Source: Kiloniellales bacterium (GTDB lineage: Bacteria; Pseudomonadota; Alphaproteobacteria; Kiloniellales; JAKSBE01). Taken from it: a DNA stretch of 6,244 nucleotides. The position numbers were made by a program, and so were the translations under genes. The stretch lies in NCBI GenBank assembly GCA_030067055.1, contig JASJAL010000355.1, positions 1-6,244 of the forward strand, read 5' to 3'. Below, one piece after another: positions 1-4,677 of this stretch; the first letter of the stretch is position 1, and each line of letters begins with the position of its first letter. The notes beneath the pieces are model-generated. The model searched no databases and was not told the origin of the DNA. It worked only from the letters and a program-made list of their open reading frames with translations.

Positions 1-228
1 CACTCGGCGATCGCTCCGACCAGGGCCTACCTCTTCGAGGCTGCCTGGGTGCTGCTCACACGGGTCCAGAAATGGTGTGCGCTCAAGGCTTGGGGACTCA
101 GGGTGGCAAAGCGGGTCGGCTTCAAGAAGACCAAGGTCGCCGTCGCGCGCAAGCTCGCAGTGGTTCTGCGTCGCATGTCGCGCGATGCAACAGACTCCAT
201 CTGGTCAAGCAAGGAGGCTGCGGCTTAG
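1..228 (+). CDS. IS110-family transposase, C-terminal 75 residues (5' end outside window)
   Basis: This is the end of a DEDD-type serine recombinase/transposase of the IS110/IS1111 family, which cuts and joins insertion-sequence ends guided by an element-encoded RNA. Reading frame 1 is open from base 1 to a TAG at 226-228. It carries the family's typical basic tail: an AAWVLLTRV helix (residues 14-22), KWCALKAWG (24-32), then a Lys/Arg-rich run with [15 protein letters not shown] (45-59). This belongs to the C-terminal Transposase_20 region. The RuvC-like N-terminal domain and the catalytic serine lie to the left of the window, so intactness cannot be judged. Family tails often read RMW-D-G-(T)-F after the ARKLAV helix. 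Here it is [11 protein letters not shown], which suggests a diverged or decaying copy. Identification is from recalled family motifs and is fairly secure. Confidence 0.85.
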   Translation, partial: HSAIAPTRAYLFEAAWVLLTRVQKWCALKAWGLRVAKRVGFKKTKVAVARKLAVVLRRMSRDATDSIWSSKEAAA

Positions 229-447
229 AAGAAACAAGGTCCCAGAATTTCGCGTGAGCGGAAGCAATGTCCCTGTCGGGACGGCGGCGTCGGCGAGATC
301 GGCCCAGTCTTTGCGATGCTTTATCGAGGCAAGCTCGCTTTACACATTGATCCGCCAACGCCCTCCAACGCCGCCATGTAGAGGCAAGAGACCTTACTAC
401 GGAGAAAACAGTGAATCGGACAGGTGCATCACGGAGAGCTTGACGCT
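229..447 (+). mobile_element. Probable 3' non-coding end of the IS110-family element
   Basis: This is the non-coding stretch after the transposase stop. It has no coding frame I can support. It contains a perfect small hairpin (GTCCC at 269-273, loop TGTC, GGGAC at 278-282) and a second one (CGAG 325-328, CTCG 334-337). GCGAG at 292-296 can also pair with CTCGC at 334-338. Many IS110/IS1111 elements carry a long structured non-coding end, and in the IS1111 group it lies downstream of the transposase gene. That makes this stretch the likely right end of the element. The exact boundary is not visible: no terminal repeat or target core could be identified, so the right limit is arbitrary. Confidence 0.4.
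255..345 (+). ncRNA. Candidate bridge/seek RNA region of the IS110-family element
   Basis: IS110-group transposases use a bridge (or seek) RNA made from the element's non-coding end to choose donor and target sites. Just downstream of the transposase stop are two compact hairpins (269-282 and 325-337) and a possible closing pairing of 292-296 with 334-338. This is the right place and kind of structure for an IS1111-type guide RNA. I could not identify donor-binding or target-binding loops, and the limits given are only those of the visible pairings. This is inference from position plus simple folding. Confidence 0.22.
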
Positions 448-468
448 CGGTCCCCGAGTTAGGGACCG
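448..468 (-). terminator. Hairpin just after the binding-protein gene, possible terminator
   Basis: A perfect 7-bp stem (CGGTCCC at 448-454 and GGGACCG at 462-468) closes a 7-base loop. It begins 7 bases past the stop codon of the leftward solute-binding protein gene, the usual place for a terminator. No U-rich run follows on the leftward transcript, so it is not a textbook intrinsic terminator. It could instead be part of the insertion-sequence end. Confidence 0.4.
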
Positions 469-475
469 GCCCGGG

Positions 476-1480
476 TCAATTGCAGTTGTAGGACACGTTG
501 TTGGCCGCGTCGATCTTCCGAATCACGTTCCAGTGTTCCTGGTAGGTGATCGGAATGAACTGGCCCTCGTTGGACCTAGAGTACTCCACCTTCAAACTGG
601 TGGGCGAGCCATCGGGCTTGTCCCATTGAAAGGACATAAACGATTCTTTGACCTTCTCCGCAAGCTCCGGCTTCAGGTTGAAGACGTGACCGTAGCCCCC
701 GGTCGGGAACTTCTGGGACTGGTAAAGGACAATCGTGTCCTCCTCCTTGATCACGTCGCGCTTGATCATGTGCAACTTGATCGGGTTGGCGATCGCGGCC
801 GCATCGTAGTCCCTGTTCGCCACGCCCAGGATCGAGTTGTCGTGCGCACCCGAGAACACGGTCTCGAAATCCCGGCCGGGGATCATGTCGAACTCACTCT
901 TGAGTAGGGCCAAGGGCGCCTTGAAGCCGGAGTTCGAGGTGGGTCCGGTGAAGGCCAGTGTCCGGCCTTTGATATCCTCGACTTTTTCGATGCCGCTGCC
1001 CGGATAGGTCAGGATCTCCATGGAGTAACCGTAGTCGCCATTCAGGCGGGCCATCATGGCGAAGGATACGAAGCCGGCGCAGTTGACCGCCAGCGGATTG
1101 GACCCGGTGTTGACGCCGGCTACGTGCAGGCGGCCCGAACGCATGGCCTCGATCAGAGCCACGTCGGATTGCGGCGGGAAGAACAAGACCTTCTTGCCCG
1201 TCACCTTCTCCATGTGTTCCAGGAAGTCGGACCAGGCTTCCTTATAGGGTGCCGGGTCACCCAACAGCACATAGCCGAAGACCAAGGTATCTGGATCGAC
1301 CCATTGGCTCGGATCGGTCGGCGCATCGGCCACAAGATCGCCATTGCGGTCGCAATACCGTTCGTCCAGGTCTCCGCGCGGGCAGTCCGCCTGAGCGCTC
1401 GCGGGAGCGGCCTGTACCAAAAGGCCCAGGGCGGCAAAACTGGCCAGGGCCGTCATGGTCAACGACTTCAAATACGGCAT
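476..1480 (-). CDS. Periplasmic PhnD-type (phosphonate/phosphite/phosphate) ABC transporter substrate-binding protein
   Basis: This secreted 334-residue solute-binding protein belongs to the PhnD/SsuA/transferrin-like group. Relatives bind phosphonate, phosphite or similar oxyanions in the periplasm and deliver them to an inner-membrane ABC permease. The ATG at 1480 gives a proper Sec signal peptide: basic n-region MPYLK, hydrophobic residues 8-24, and an APASA cleavage site at 25-29. An in-frame TTG at 1531 would add 17 residues before the signal and is less likely. Neither start has a strong Shine-Dalgarno. The mature protein starts with a Cys-containing segment (C33, C43) holding DRNGDLVAD (44-52). 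Family hallmarks follow: a WVDPDTLVFGY strand (60-70), MRSGRLHVAG (113-122), TSNSGFKAP (181-189, anion-site region) and SGAHDNSILGV (210-220). The C-terminus ends near C333. Length fits the family. No permease or ATPase gene is adjacent, so its transporter must be elsewhere, or it may sense rather than transport. The true ligand cannot be read from sequence. Confidence 0.85.
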   Translation of the reverse strand: MPYLKSLTMTALASFAALGLLVQAAPASAQADCPRGDLDERYCDRNGDLVADAPTDPSQWVDPDTLVFGYVLLGDPAPYKEAWSDFLEHMEKVTGKKVLFFPPQSDVALIEAMRSGRLHVAGVNTGSNPLAVNCAGFVSFAMMARLNGDYGYSMEILTYPGSGIEKVEDIKGRTLAFTGPTSNSGFKAPLALLKSEFDMIPGRDFETVFSGAHDNSILGVANRDYDAAAIANPIKLHMIKRDVIKEEDTIVLYQSQKFPTGGYGHVFNLKPELAEKVKESFMSFQWDKPDGSPTSLKVEYSRSNEGQFIPITYQEHWNVIRKIDAANNVSYNCN

Positions 1481-1548
1481 GCGACTCTGCTCATCCCTGT
1501 TGATCAGCGGTTTTTCAGCCGATTGAACCAATCCGGTCAGCTTCAGTT

Positions 1549-1678
1549 TGACCCAAGACTAGTCCGAGGAACGGCCGGTGGACAACGAGTGAATCGAACG
1601 CCGAGTTTCTCGAACAACCCAATCACCGAGGCGTGAGAGACTCGGCTGACTAGTAGGCGTCATGTCGTGGTTGGGTCA
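1549..1678. repeat. Nested imperfect inverted repeat, 130 bases
   Basis: The outer arms are a perfect 8-bp pair (TGACCCAA 1549-1556, TTGGGTCA 1671-1678). The inner arms are ACTAGT plus CCGAG (1558-1568) against CTCGG plus ACTAGT (1641-1654), interrupted by CTG. The right arm carries 16 extra bases between inner and outer repeats. It could be a decayed MITE-like insertion or a regulatory structure for the divergent genes. No target-site duplication was recognised. Confidence 0.35.
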
Positions 1679-1771
1679 GAACTTGCCGTTCGTTGATGGC
1701 GCGAGCCGCGCCCGGACCTGTGAGTGGACAGGACGAAATCCCCGGAGCTAACGTGAAAGACACTGTGCAAC

Positions 1772-1777
1772 GGGGAG
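1772..1777 (+). promoter_or_regulatory. Shine-Dalgarno of the GYD-domain gene
   Basis: GGGGAG lies 7 bases before the ATG at 1785. This good ribosome-binding site fixes the start of the small GYD-domain protein. Confidence 0.75.
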
Positions 1778-1784
1778 AAATCAG

Positions 1785-2078
1785 ATGGCCACCTACATCT
1801 CGCTGGTGAACTACACCGAGCAAGGGATCAAATCGATCAAGGAGTCGCCGAGGCGTGTCGATGGCGTTCGGGTGCTCGCCGAGAAGCTCGGTGGCAAGAT
1901 GGGCGATCTCTACCTGACCATGGGCGCCTATGACATCATCGCGATCTCTGAGTTTCCCGACGCTGAGGCGGCGGCCAAGTTCGCCCTGGCGCTTGGGTCC
2001 TTGGGCAATGTGCGAACGACGACGCTGCAAGCCTTTGACGAGGCTCAGTTCCGCGACATTGTTTCCAATCTGCCTTAG
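1785..2078 (+). CDS. Small GYD-domain protein
   Basis: This 97-residue protein matches the GYD-domain family, small ferredoxin-like (dimeric alpha/beta-barrel-like) proteins of unknown biochemical role that are widespread in bacteria. It shows the family pattern: an N-terminal strand MATYISLVNYTEQGIKSIKE (1-20); a helix with RVDGVRVLAEKLGGK (24-38); the signature strand LYLTMGAYDIIAISEFPD (42-59), where GAYD stands for the eponymous Gly-Tyr-Asp; a helix of DAEAAAKFALALGSLG (59-74); and a last strand VRTTTLQAF (76-84). Full family length, no signal peptide and no membrane segment point to a cytosolic protein. The ATG has a good Shine-Dalgarno 7 bases upstream. It stands alone, divergent from the binding-protein gene and convergent with the DUF1488-like gene. 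Family assignment is secure, function is not known. Confidence 0.85.
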   Translation: MATYISLVNYTEQGIKSIKESPRRVDGVRVLAEKLGGKMGDLYLTMGAYDIIAISEFPDAEAAAKFALALGSLGNVRTTTLQAFDEAQFRDIVSNLP

Positions 2079-2167
2079 GGGCTGGGTATCTCGAGGTCGG
2101 TCCCCAGCTCGAAAACCAGCACGACATGGCGGTGACGACGGCCCGCTCGTAGACAGACACATTCTTT

Positions 2168-2189
2168 GGGCGAAAGCGACACTTCGCCC
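2168..2189 (+). terminator. Hairpin downstream of the GYD gene, possible terminator
   Basis: A perfect 7-bp stem (GGGCGAA 2168-2174, TTCGCCC 2183-2189) closes an 8-base loop about 90 bases after the GYD stop. No T-run follows, so assignment as a terminator is weak. Confidence 0.3.
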
Positions 2190-2210
2190 TGAGACGTTAG
2201 GGCCCCGGGA

Positions 2211-2240
2211 TTCGACGTCGAAGCTGCAGGTTTGGCAGCT
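2211..2240. repeat. 12-bp palindrome next to a small hairpin
   Basis: TTCGACGTCGAA (2211-2222) is a perfect 12-bp palindrome. It overlaps by one base a 6-bp stem, AGCTGC (2222-2227) with GCAGCT (2235-2240) around a 7-base loop. It lies in the convergent spacer between the GYD and DUF1488-like genes. It could be a protein-binding palindrome or part of the termination region. No function can be shown. Confidence 0.35.
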
Positions 2241-2261
2241 CAGGGACCGTACCCGAGCGAA

Positions 2262-2291
2262 CCGGCTTCTACCGGAAACCGGAGAAGCCGG
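2262..2291 (-). terminator. Strong hairpin after the DUF1488-like gene, probable terminator
   Basis: CCGGCTTCT (2262-2270) pairs perfectly with AGAAGCCGG (2283-2291). Inside, CCGG (2272-2275) pairs with CCGG (2279-2282) around an AAA loop, leaving only A2271 bulged: a 13-bp stem in all. It starts 21 bases past the stop of the leftward gene at 2313, which fits a terminator. No clear U-tract follows. Lying between two convergent genes, it could act in both directions. Confidence 0.5.
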
Positions 2292-2312
2292 AGGACGGCG
2301 ACACCCTCGACT

Positions 2313-2579
2313 TTACCAGTCGCCGGAGCGAAGCAGCAGGCTGCCGTCGTTCTCGAAGCGGCCCTGGGCCAGGAGGTCGCTGAGCCGCGCGACGACATCG
2401 ACGACATGCTCTCTGGCCGCCTCGACGCAAGCGCCGGGGGTCGGCGGGTCAGGGCAGCGGTCTTCGATGGCTTCGCGGGAGATCCGGCACATCACCAGGA
2501 CACCGTTCTGCCAAGCGCAGAAGCGAACCTCCTGGTGCCCGGCATCCCATTGCCATTTCTCGGGAGTCGTTTCGATCAT
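2313..2579 (-). CDS. DUF1488-like small hypothetical protein
   Basis: This 88-residue protein resembles the DUF1488 family, small proteobacterial proteins of unknown function. Visible pattern: an N-terminal segment ending WDAGHQEVRFCAWQNGVLVMCRISREAIED (11-40), in which two strands lead into a Cys-X-Ile-X-(X)-Glu-Ala motif; a Pro-rich turn PDPPTPGA (43-50); a helix CVEAAREHVVDVVARLSDLLAQG (51-73); and a last strand SLLLRSGDW (80-88). No signal peptide or membrane segment is present. The frame stays open upstream to an ATG at 2765, but those 62 residues are low-complexity Arg/Pro-rich sequence of the kind made by a GC-rich non-coding frame. The ATG at 2579 is preceded by GAGG at 6 bases, so I chose it. 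It is transcribed alone, convergent with the GYD gene, with a strong hairpin just past its stop. The family call is from recalled pattern and is moderately sure. Confidence 0.7.
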   Translation of the reverse strand: MIETTPEKWQWDAGHQEVRFCAWQNGVLVMCRISREAIEDRCPDPPTPGACVEAAREHVVDVVARLSDLLAQGRFENDGSLLLRSGDW

Positions 2580-2585
2580 CGTCGT

Positions 2586-2589
2586 CCTC
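2586..2589 (-). promoter_or_regulatory. Shine-Dalgarno deciding the DUF1488-like start
   Basis: On the leftward strand GAGG stands 6 bases before the ATG at 2579. It supports the short 88-residue product over the 150-residue reading that begins at 2765. Confidence 0.65.
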
Positions 2590-2753
2590 AGTGTTTCGCC
2601 GGATCGCTTGTCTCTTTCCGCCGGGCCTCTTGGTCCCCGGTGCCGGCATCGCATCGAGTCGAAGCTGTGGCCGGCGCCAGGGGCTCCCTTCGGTCGAGGA
2701 GGGCGCAGGTGTGCCCGCGCGGGCGGCCGCGAGACTGCTTGCCGGTCGCCTGC

Positions 2754-2793
2754 GTGTGCCGGCACCTCAAGGGGGTATGAGGCGCCGGCACAC
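2754..2793. repeat. Very strong isolated hairpin (10 + 5 bp stem)
   Basis: GTGTGCCGGC (2754-2763) pairs perfectly with GCCGGCACAC (2784-2793). After one A/C mismatch, CCTCA (2765-2769) pairs with TGAGG (2778-2782), leaving an 8-base loop AGGGGGTA. No T-run follows on either strand, and the nearest gene end is about 370 bases away, so it is not an obvious terminator. It could be a REP-like unit, part of a small RNA, or a leader structure 174 bases upstream of the DUF1488-like start. Confidence 0.5.
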
Positions 2794-2969
2794 TCGGCCG
2801 CGTCCGTAGGTCAGGCGCCGCGGAGAGGTCGCACCGGAAGGTGCTCCCGAGTCTTGGCGCTCATGAGGGACAGATCGCCCTCTTCTTGCTTTCCTCCGCT
2901 GCAGACATACGGCTACGACATCCTTTGACGGCATCGCGTCCTCGAATGCCGGGCGCGAGACTCACGCTC

Positions 2970-2986
2970 AGAGGCTTCGCGCCTCT
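2970..2986 (+). repeat. Small stable hairpin AGAGGC/GCCTCT
   Basis: AGAGGC (2970-2975), loop TTCGC, GCCTCT (2981-2986), followed by TT. It looks like a minimal rightward terminator, but no rightward gene ends just before it. It also falls at the front of the short candidate frame ending at 3124. Confidence 0.25.
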
Positions 2987-3124
2987 TTGGCGCGCCGAAC
3001 CGCCTGGTTCGACCGCGAGATCTTGATCGGCGTCGTGAAGAAAGATGGCTTTCCGTTCATGCCTGGAATTCAGGTGGTCGCCGCGCATTACGGCGTCCTG
3101 TCCTGGGCATTACATCTTCCGTAA
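2987..3124 (+). CDS. Doubtful small or remnant reading frame, 45 residues
   Basis: From a TTG at 2987 to TAA at 3122-3124, the rightward frame reads as a normal-looking peptide: AWFDREILIGVVKKDG (7-22), then FPFMPGIQVVAAHYGVLSWALHLP to the end. The balanced residue composition, with hydrophobic and acidic residues in helix-like spacing, contrasts with the Arg/Pro-rich noise around it. The frame is open back to 2867 without a better start, and the upstream part looks non-coding. There is no well-placed Shine-Dalgarno. It may be the tail of a decayed gene or a chance frame. I do not recognise a family. Confidence 0.18.
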   Translation: MARRTAWFDREILIGVVKKDGFPFMPGIQVVAAHYGVLSWALHLP

Positions 3125-3126
3125 TG
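3086..3126 (-). terminator. Inverted repeat after the dehydrogenase gene, possible terminator
   Basis: CATTACGG (3086-3093) and CCGTAATG (3119-3126) form a perfect 8-bp inverted repeat with a 25-base loop. An alternative tighter pairing is CATTAC (3108-3113) with GTAATG (3121-3126) around 7 bases. It starts 39 bases past the leftward dehydrogenase stop. The palindrome GTTCCGGAAC (3126-3135) adjoins it. No clear U-tract is present, so the terminator role is an inference from position. Confidence 0.35.
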
Positions 3127-3165
3127 TTCCGGAACGCGCGGCTTGGCCAGCCCGACCCCGGGACC

Positions 3166-4152
3166 TCAGGGGTGCAGGACGATCTTGGCGGCGGCGGTCA
3201 GCCCCTGGTTGAGATCGTGGAAGGCCTGGACGCCGTCTTCCAAGGAGCGCGATTCGGCCCAGGCGAGGTCGCCGAGCGCGCCCTGATGCAAGACGTCGAG
3301 CGAGGCGCGCAGGTCGGCCTCGGTATAGGTGTAGACGCCGAGGAAGGCGGTCTCGGACAGGGTGACCCGGCGGGCGTCGAAGTCGCCGGCCCAGTCCTGC
3401 AGGCCGAGGTGGGAGACCACGCCACCGGCGGCGACGGCCTCGACCGCCGCGGCACGGGTCCGCTGGCTGCCGACCGCATCGACCACCAGGTCGAAGCCGC
3501 CGGCCTCGGCGGGCGCGGCGACGGGATCCAGGGTTTCAAGCCCGGCCGCCTCCGCGGTCGCCCGGCGCAGCGGGTTGGTCTCGGCGAGCCGCAGCTCGGC
3601 GCAGCCGTGGTGGCGCAGGATCAGGCCGGCGAGCAGGCCAACCGAGCCGCCGCCGATAACCAGGGCGCGGCTCTCGGCCAGGGGCAGCCAGAGGGCGGAG
3701 AGCCCGAGCTCGACGGCGTGCCAGGCGGTGGCGCAGGGCTCGGTCAACGCCGCGTGCTCCGGCGCCATGCCGTCGAGGACGGGGATCAGGTTCCGCTCCG
3801 GGATCGCGACCCGCTCAGCGAAGGCGCCGGGGTGCTGCATGCCGATCAGCTCGCGCTCGGGGCAGAGGTTGGTGCGGCCGCCTTCGCAATAGCGGCAGCG
3901 GCCGCAGACGATGACCGGGTTGAGCACCACCCGCTGGCCCGGGGTCTCGCCCTCGAGCACCCGGCCGGCGGCCTCGTGGCCGAGGATCATCGGCGGCACC
4001 CGGCGCGGATCGTGGCCGTGCCAGGCGTGCAGGTCCGAGCCGCAGATGCCGACCGCCTCGACCGCGACCAGGGCGTCGCCGGGCCCGGGCTCCGGCTCCG
4101 GCTGGTCGCGGATCTCGGTCGCCTCGGTGCCGGTGTAGACCAGGGCTTTCAT
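3166..4152 (-). CDS. Zinc-dependent medium-chain alcohol dehydrogenase (MDR family)
   Basis: This 328-residue cytosolic NAD(P)-dependent oxidoreductase of the zinc-containing alcohol/polyol/threonine dehydrogenase group would interconvert an alcohol and an aldehyde or ketone. The N-terminal GroES-like domain has the catalytic-zinc ligands C37 in GICGSDLH (35-42), H59-E60 in GHE, and a probable E138 in TEP. The structural-zinc set C83, C86, C89 and C97 is complete. The Rossmann domain has GGGSVG at 167-172. An acidic E191 after the second strand suggests a preference for NAD (inference). Length is slightly below the usual 340-350, with no key residue missing. The ATG has GGAG 8 bases upstream. 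It follows a YciI-family gene by only 46 bases on the same strand, so it is probably co-transcribed as the second gene. GC is very high (about 83% in one 60-base block). The substrate cannot be told: sugar-alcohol, threonine and simple alcohol enzymes all share these motifs. Confidence 0.9.
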   Translation of the reverse strand: MKALVYTGTEATEIRDQPEPEPGPGDALVAVEAVGICGSDLHAWHGHDPRRVPPMILGHEAAGRVLEGETPGQRVVLNPVIVCGRCRYCEGGRTNLCPERELIGMQHPGAFAERVAIPERNLIPVLDGMAPEHAALTEPCATAWHAVELGLSALWLPLAESRALVIGGGSVGLLAGLILRHHGCAELRLAETNPLRRATAEAAGLETLDPVAAPAEAGGFDLVVDAVGSQRTRAAAVEAVAAGGVVSHLGLQDWAGDFDARRVTLSETAFLGVYTYTEADLRASLDVLHQGALGDLAWAESRSLEDGVQAFHDLNQGLTAAAKIVLHP

Positions 4153-4198
4153 GGGCGGCGCTCCGCTTCGGGTTCCAGGGCGTCAGACTAGCGCAGGA

Positions 4199-4486
4199 TC
4201 AGGCGATGAGGAAATCGAGGCGCGGCTCGGCTTTGGAGGGATCGAGTTCGAGGATCTCGGCCGCGACCACATTTTCGGCCACGAAGGGATCAGCCTCCAC
4301 CCGGCTCTCCAGTTCCGCACGCGAGGTGTTGTGGGCCAGGATCCCGCCGCCCAGGCCGGGCCTCAGGCTGCCGGTCAGGAGGAACACGCCGTCCTCGTAG
4401 CCGCGCTTGATCCAGTCCTTGTGACCGTCCATGAACTCGCCGGCCTTGCCTTTGTTGTCCGAAAACCTGAGGAGCACGATGAACAT
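4199..4486 (-). CDS. YciI family protein (YCII-related domain)
   Basis: This 95-residue cytosolic protein has the ferredoxin-like YCII fold. Family members are small dimers with a conserved His/Asp pair in a cleft. Some act as dehydrochlorinases or related lyases, but most have no known reaction. Visible hallmarks: N-terminal strand MFIVLLRFSD (1-10); helix AGEFMDGHKDWIKRGYEDG (15-33) with the conserved His at 22; strand VFLLTGSLRPGLGGGILAH (34-52); helix SRAELESRVEADPFV (55-69) with D66 in the usual DPF motif; and final strand VVAAEILEL (73-81). Length matches the family. The ATG at 4486 is preceded by AGAGGG (complement of 4495-4500) at 8 bases. It is the first gene of a probable two-gene operon with the downstream zinc alcohol dehydrogenase. 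Its promoter should lie in the 220-base repeat-rich spacer upstream, but I cannot place it. Confidence 0.88.
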   Translation of the reverse strand: MFIVLLRFSDNKGKAGEFMDGHKDWIKRGYEDGVFLLTGSLRPGLGGGILAHNTSRAELESRVEADPFVAENVVAAEILELDPSKAEPRLDFLIA

Positions 4487-4601
4487 CCGAAGGGCCCTCT
4501 CGTCATTTCACTGCTGTATGTTTCAGAGCTATATCATTTGGCCGAATTGACGCCTACTCAACCGCCGAAAGCGCACGCTACTGCGCGCGCCGGTCCTCTC
4601 A

Positions 4602-4677
4602 CTTCGACAGGCTCAGCATGAGGACGCGTGATATCGCCTCGTCCCCGCGTAGCGCTGGGCTGCGCCTCCTGTCGAAG
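4602..4677. repeat. REP-like inverted repeat with CTTCGACAGG arms
   Basis: CTTCGACAGG (4602-4611) and CCTGTCGAAG (4668-4677) form a perfect 10-bp inverted repeat. The left unit, CTTCGACAGGCTCAGCATGAGG (read in two parts, 4602-4611 and 4612-4623), strongly resembles the dispersed palindromic repeat seen between genes in many alphaproteobacterial genomes. Inside the repeat, GGACG (4622-4626) can pair with CGTCC (4640-4644). It sits in the intergenic space between the VCBS gene end and the yciI start, as such repeats usually do. Confidence 0.6.

Larger units (their letters stand above)
1481..1784. other. Divergent intergenic region with nested inverted repeats
   Basis: This 304-base spacer separates the leftward binding-protein gene from the rightward GYD gene, so promoters for both should lie here. 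I found no convincing -35/-10 pair on either strand. It is rich in short inverted repeats: TGACCCAA at 1549-1556 pairs with TTGGGTCA at 1671-1678, and inside these ACTAGTCCGAG at 1558-1568 matches CTCGG-ctg-ACTAGT at 1641-1654 apart from a 3-base insertion. Between them is CGAG-TTT-CTCG. The stretch contains no supportable gene. Confidence 0.5.
2580..3165. other. 586-base gap with hairpins but no convincing gene
   Basis: This lies between the DUF1488-like start and the dehydrogenase stop, both leftward. The frames here give Arg/Pro-rich low-complexity translations typical of non-coding GC-rich DNA, except a short rightward stretch ending at 3124 (listed separately). The gap holds a 12-bp palindrome GCCCGCGCGGGC (2713-2724), a very strong hairpin (2754-2793), a smaller hairpin (2970-2986), an inverted repeat (3086-3126) and a 10-bp palindrome GTTCCGGAAC (3126-3135). 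The promoter of the DUF1488-like gene should be in its left part, but I cannot place it. Confidence 0.5.

Noticed and set aside
77..907. Rightward 276-codon frame running from the transposase tail into the binding protein
   Set aside because: It crosses the real transposase stop in another frame and is antisense to the binding-protein gene; no domain is visible.
1481..1531. TTG start adding 17 residues to the binding protein
   Set aside because: It would bury the signal peptide behind a polar leader; the ATG at 1480 gives a normal signal sequence.
2713..2724. GCCCGCGCGGGC palindrome as an operator
   Set aside because: Such self-complementary GC runs are common by chance in DNA of this composition, and nothing links it to a promoter.
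2580..2765. Upstream extension of the DUF1488-like protein to 150 residues
   Set aside because: The extra 62 residues are Arg/Pro-rich noise, and a GAGG ribosome-binding site directly precedes the internal ATG at 2579.
1930..2928. Rightward 332-codon frame and overlapping leftward frames across 2079-2930
   Set aside because: The Arg/Ser/Pro-rich, low-complexity composition is typical of non-coding frames, and it overlaps the well-supported GYD and DUF1488-like genes.
3124..4191. Long rightward open frame (355 codons) opposite the alcohol dehydrogenase
   Set aside because: It is the antisense shadow of a GC-rich gene with all zinc ligands and the Rossmann motif on the other strand; its translation is Gly/Ala/Arg-rich with no recognisable domain.
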